From Lasiosphaeris hirsuta (taxonomy: Eukaryota; Ascomycota; Sordariomycetes; Sordariales; Lasiosphaeriaceae): DNA of 64,000 bases. The notes under the pieces were generated by a model that was not told the DNA's origin, made no database searches, and saw only the letters and a program-made list of their open reading frames with translations. Both the position numbers and the translations under genes were made by a program. Below, piece after piece: positions 60,001-64,000 of this stretch. Location of the stretch: positions 1,860,001 through 1,924,000 of the forward strand of contig JAUKUA010000002.1 in assembly GCA_030549175.1 (NCBI GenBank). Direction: 5' to 3'. Each line of letters begins with the position of its first letter. The stretch's first letter is position 1.

Positions 60001-63000
60001 ACATAGCATCCGCATCTGCCTGCACAGACACCACCCCCTTCCTTCCTGGACACGTGGTGGGCCGCATGAGGTCAGATGCTTATTGCCAGTGGTTATTTCG
60101 TCGTCGAAATTGCACGCGGCAGCACATACCTCTCCCTAGCACACGGGCCGTACACACTCGGTCGAGTGTATGTGCATATGTACCTTGTGCTTTGTAACGC
60201 GGCACTAGCAGCGTCAGAGAGACGTGATTAGTGACGAGCGATAGCGGAGTCGGTAGGTCCACCCCGGATTGGAGTGGCGATGGCACCTTGCTGAGACAGA
60301 TGAGCGGCCGCGAGTCACTAGCCGCGTTCCTTCGGGCTCCATCACGGTGCTCTGCCGAGGCCAACACCCGCTCCAAGTTCACTGGCGTCGGAGCTCTTAA
60401 TAATTCAAGGCACAGGCCATTATCAGGGCGTCGAATCCCGTCCCTTCCCTGCAGCGAAGACGAGGAGGCCCAAAATGCTTGGCAGGCGCTGCGAGTCTGA
60501 GAGAAAGCGGGGAGAGAGCGCAAGAATACCATTACCTACGGTTAGTGTACCTACCTACTCCAGCCGGCAGTCCGGTACCGATGGGGAGGTCTTGCCCCGC
60601 TGGGCGATGCCTCGCTTTGCCTTGCCAACTTGGCAAGGGGAAGAGGAAGGGGAAAAAAGTCCCCACCGCCCCGTTCCATCTTTCCCTTTACCCAAGACTC
60701 GGAACCTCACTCGTCAAAGGAGAAAGCAACGTGGGTCTGTTTGCCCAGATGCTATACCTGAACAGGAGCCATTTCCCCTTTGCTGCTCTTTTTTGCCTGC
60801 CCACTTCTCTCCGTGTACCACCTTGCAGCAGCAGGTAAGGTCAAATAGGTTACCTTTACCTTGGGTACTTTACCGTCAAGGCGTTGATGATCCCCGCCCC
60901 GTTTGATAGAGCCCGATTCCCAAGGGCCAGGCAGGGGGTTAGACCCCTACACCGGGTCTCGAACGGTCTTGTTTGAATTTTGAAACACGCCTTGCGTCTT
61001 TCCTTGCCAATCCTAGCCCTAGTTCGATGCTCGCACGCTCTCAACATGGGGGCGGGCGGGCATAAACGCGCTAGCGCACATTTCCCTGGTGTTTTGGCGA
61101 GAGATCTCTTTGGCCAATGGCTTTCCCGTGGCCTGTCGGCGACGCCACGACAATCTTAAATGGCCGGGGCGCGAGGTGCTGTCGGTATTGGGATAGGTAC
61201 TAGTGTAGATGGATTCATTCCTCAAGTAGATTAATACTGCAGGTAAGTAGGTACCTAGGGCCTAAGTTTTGATTAGCTCAGTTGTTTGGGGACGTCGTGG
61301 ATGAGAACTTGCCTCGGGCTTCGCTAGAGTAATAGACGTGTTTGGCGAGGCCAAAATGCGGCGGGGGAGATTCCAAGCTATCAACCTGGCCGCGCCTGCA
61401 GGACTTTGATGCACAGTATCCCGATGGCGGCCCGGGCGGAGAAGGGGGGGGGAAGAGTCGCCGGGGTTCGTGCCGGACGTGGGATACCCGATGAGGAGGG
61501 TGTGCGTGCAAGCCGGCCGTCGGTTGTCGGTTGTCGGTTGTCGGGTAAAGGGAGAGCTGTCGGATACCTGTCCAGGCAGGTCTTTTCCCCGGATCGACTT
61601 ACTCAAGGTACATGTAGATGGGGCTGGATATGTGCCAGTGGACAACAATGTTTGGGGACCTAACTGCTCAGTTTCGGCCTAAAGAGCCGCAGCAGACCTA
61701 GCTAGTGTACCTTTGCCCCCCCCCCCCTTGACACATTTACCTAGAACATCGAGACAGTCAACAGTTGAAGGTGTCAATCCTGTGCCGTTACAGCATTCTG
61801 TCTAACTGCTTGCGCACGAGTGTTTTGCATGATGCGGCTTACAGGCTGCCGTGAATATAGCAGTGGCTGAACAACTCTATCGGGTTAATCTTGGCGGGCA
61901 ACAGTTCCCCAGCAAAATAGTCCATAGAGAATAATCCTCCAGGCTTCCACATAATATTGCACCACGTATCAGCACCAACGCACCGCACCCCGTCTGGCAC
62001 TTTGCTCCCAGGCAACGACGAAGACGACCACAACAAACATAGAATCCTTCCTCGTTTCCGGCTTTTAGGCCCTACTTTGGTGGCCACGCAGTATCTTCAT
62101 CTCTTCACGGCAAAGTAAACACCTTGGATGCCTTGGGACGGATTCGCCGATCCTTCGCTCGCCACGCAGGAACTCTGATTGGGAGCACAAGTTCTTTGTG
62201 CTAGTGGTGGATATGACATCTCGATAAATCCTTGCCGAGATATTACAGCCCTAAGGAGCGAGAAGCAGCCACGGGGCCGAATCGGCATAATAAGGGGTAA
62301 TAAGACATACCCTGTCGACCACCACGGGCATATACGGCGGTCACGGCATGTACGGCGGGTAACCTCCCCGACCTGGCATACACGCCACGACGGTGGTATA
62401 CTGCCTCGGGATGCATCATTTTAGTTTGGTGAGGTACAACAGTTCTTCGTGACGCCAAGGCGGTGAACTTCAAGGCAGAAGCCCTCTGTACCTTATTCGA
62501 CGGTAACCTGAAACCGGAGGTATGATTGCTAGTAGAGGCGCGACGCTGATTCAGCATAGAGTTGAAACCCAACTGACTCAGTCTAGGGTTATTACTAGCC
62601 TTTCAACCTCATCGACTTGACTCGGGTATTCAATTGTTGACGGGATGTGGGAGAGCACGATATGAGCTGATGTGCGATTGCTGTGGGTTCTTTCACCTTG
62701 TCCTAACCCTTCTGCTTATAGATCACACTCCTGCTTATCTATCAACTGGAGAATTGGTGGAGATTCAACTCCAAGGAGGCTGTGTAGCTGTGGATCAGTC
62801 TCGGGATTGAAGTATATTTGCCAACCAAGGTACCGAGGTACGGTTAGTCCGAGACAAAGGTAACTAACAATGGGGTGAAATATCAACTATGGGGTACATC
62901 GTCACCAAACTTAACTAGCAGCTTTGGCGCCGCCCCTGCGTCTTGTTTTCGATGGACGGGTAGTAGTGGGGTTTTTGTCAATAAGGCAAAAGCAGGGTAG

Positions 63001-63099
63001 GCAGTTAGAGCCCTGCCTTGGAAGCTTTAATTAGGCGCGCTTCCCGTAGTCTTGAAGATCAAATAAGGTAGGGTAAGCTAGTACTGCAACTTCACACCC

Positions 63100-63636
63100 T
63101 CAGGCCGCCAGTCCATCAGCCAACATAGCCTCTACCAACTTGCAATGCCGATCCGCATTCGTCTCACTGAACTCATTGTCGTAGTTGAGACCGTATGGCC
63201 AGATGTGGCCTCCTCCGCAGTTGATCTTGGCGCTCGCGCCGTCCCACGACTGTAATAACTTGGTCGCCGAGGGCCAGTTGTTGGCCGCACATCGCGTGTC
63301 GAACGCTTTGGTCTGGCCGATCCCTAATGTGTGGGCGATCTCATGCAGTGCGGTCCGCTCGTTCATATACGACCGGTTGGACCCAAAGCGGATGTTGCCA
63401 TTGAAGTTGCCATCTGCCGTAGACACGCTCGGTACATACTGCGCTGTAATGGCTTTCTTGGGCAGCGTGGTCAGCCTGTTGTACCGCGCCGTAGCTAGGC
63501 GCAAGGCAGACTCGATGCGGGCGTAGGCCTCGGCTTGGTCTGTCGTGGGGTTGGAGTTCTTCTGAATCGTCCATGTAATCGATGCCGAGGTTAGGGTGAT
63601 AAACACCCAGAATAGGGCGAATACATTGAGGCGCAT
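63100..63636 (-). CDS. Small secreted HExxH metalloprotease-like protein
   Basis: This single-exon gene encodes 178 aa. The signal peptide is MRLNVFALFWVFITLTSASI, so the product should be secreted. The zinc-binding motif ALHEIAHTLGIGQ (HExxH at residues 98-102) is followed by a conserved-looking tail: TKAFDTRCAANNWPSATKLL, CGGGHIWPYGLNYDNEFSE and DRHCKLVEAMLADG. The spacing HExxHxxGxxQ resembles metzincins, but the third-ligand His is Gln; a downstream His (GGGHIWPYG) might take that role. Short extracellular proteins of this kind occur in fungi and some bacteria, with unknown substrates. It lies beside the 18.5-kb gene desert, and its promoter is the last 360 bp of the window. Confidence 0.82.
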   Translation of the reverse strand: MRLNVFALFWVFITLTSASITWTIQKNSNPTTDQAEAYARIESALRLATARYNRLTTLPKKAITAQYVPSVSTADGNFNGNIRFGSNRSYMNERTALHEIAHTLGIGQTKAFDTRCAANNWPSATKLLQSWDGASAKINCGGGHIWPYGLNYDNEFSETNADRHCKLVEAMLADGLAA

Positions 63637-64000
63637 GATGACGGTTTGGTGTTTCCGATATTGTCAGCCGTGAGCAGGAGACAGAGAAGAGAGCCTAAAC
63701 TGAATAGTCGAACCAGCAGGAGGATTCGTTCATGATACTAGTAGTGCTCCTGCCATTGCACTCATACCCGACATACAGCTGCGATGTGGCTTTTGCGGAT
63801 ATTTACTAGCCGAATGCCTTTCTTTTCATTCCGGTCATATTAATGAGGGAACGGTATTGGTGGAATTCCCGCAACATCATTCTACTACCTGTTTAGGCAA
63901 ATCTCCTTAGCCTCCATGTTCAGAAGGGAACCGTGACCCGGTTGCATTGGCACTTGGAATGAGAACCAGGTTAGTGGTTAGGTTGAAACTTGAAACTTGA
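63637..64000. other. Upstream region of the metalloprotease-like gene, 364 bp
   Basis: Presumed promoter of the minus-strand gene at 63100-63636. No further gene seen before the window ends. Confidence 0.5.

Larger units (their letters stand above)
44620..63099. other. 18.5-kb gene desert
   Basis: I can support no protein gene, tRNA or rRNA here. Open frames up to 322 codons (57560-58528 +, 45850-44885 -) overlap others, lack family motifs and have strongly biased composition. The region is not obviously AT-rich, so wholesale RIP damage is not evident. It includes a perfect hairpin (47540-47599), a palindrome cluster (46064-46101), poly(G) runs of 25 and 22 (52705, 57052), poly(C) runs of 15 and 12 (59046, 61716), and scattered TACCTA/TAGGTA elements (53500-53525, 60540-60555, 61240-61258). 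The left end is the upstream region of the C2H2 gene and the right end the 3' flank of the metalloprotease gene. Confidence 0.5.

Noticed and set aside
30234..63099. CRISPR array, rRNA or tRNA genes
   Set aside because: No regularly spaced direct repeats, no conserved rRNA words and no paired A/B boxes were seen; CRISPR arrays are not expected in a fungal genome.

Overview
The window looks like nuclear DNA of a filamentous ascomycete, most likely a Sordariomycete (Sordariales-like; genus not determinable here). Genes are split by short introns of mostly 55-75 bp with GTANGT/GTGAGT donors and CTAAC/CTGAC branch sites. Coding regions are GC-rich. The gene set is typical of Pezizomycotina: a HET-domain incompatibility gene, two PTH11-like rhodopsin-fold receptors, a LaeA-like methyltransferase and an OPT peptide transporter. 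I reassembled exons by hand; every spliced gene below keeps frame across all junctions unless stated.

Layout: 1-30.2 kb is gene-dense. In order it holds the 3' part of a multipass membrane protein gene (+), a frameshifted hemerythrin-like gene (+), a LaeA-like methyltransferase (+), PTH11-like receptor 1 (-), an OPT transporter (+), an aldo/keto reductase (+), a HET gene with an in-frame TAG (-), PTH11-like receptor 2 (+), a secreted pepsin-type aspartic protease with a very long Ser/Thr tail (+), argininosuccinate lyase (+), histone chaperone RTT106 (+) and the Vps4 partner VFA1 (+).

From 30.2 kb the window becomes sparse. A 7.8-kb gap lies between the converging 3' ends of VFA1 and YVH1 (dual-specificity phosphatase, -). 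A conserved C2H2 zinc-finger regulator (-) follows at 42.4-44.6 kb. Then comes an 18.5-kb stretch (44.6-63.1 kb) with no gene I can support, and finally a small secreted HExxH metalloprotease-like gene (-).

The left half mixes variable surface, sensing and self-recognition genes (1-24.5 kb) with a conserved housekeeping block (ASL, RTT106, VFA1, YVH1). The most unusual signals are: the HET gene with WW-like modules on both sides of its HET core plus a nonsense codon; a perfect 21-bp-arm hairpin inside the gene desert; many poly(G)/poly(C) tracts confined to non-coding DNA; two GC-AG introns; a 46-bp higher-order (CT)n array in an intron; and a CPC1/Gcn4 site upstream of the arginine gene.
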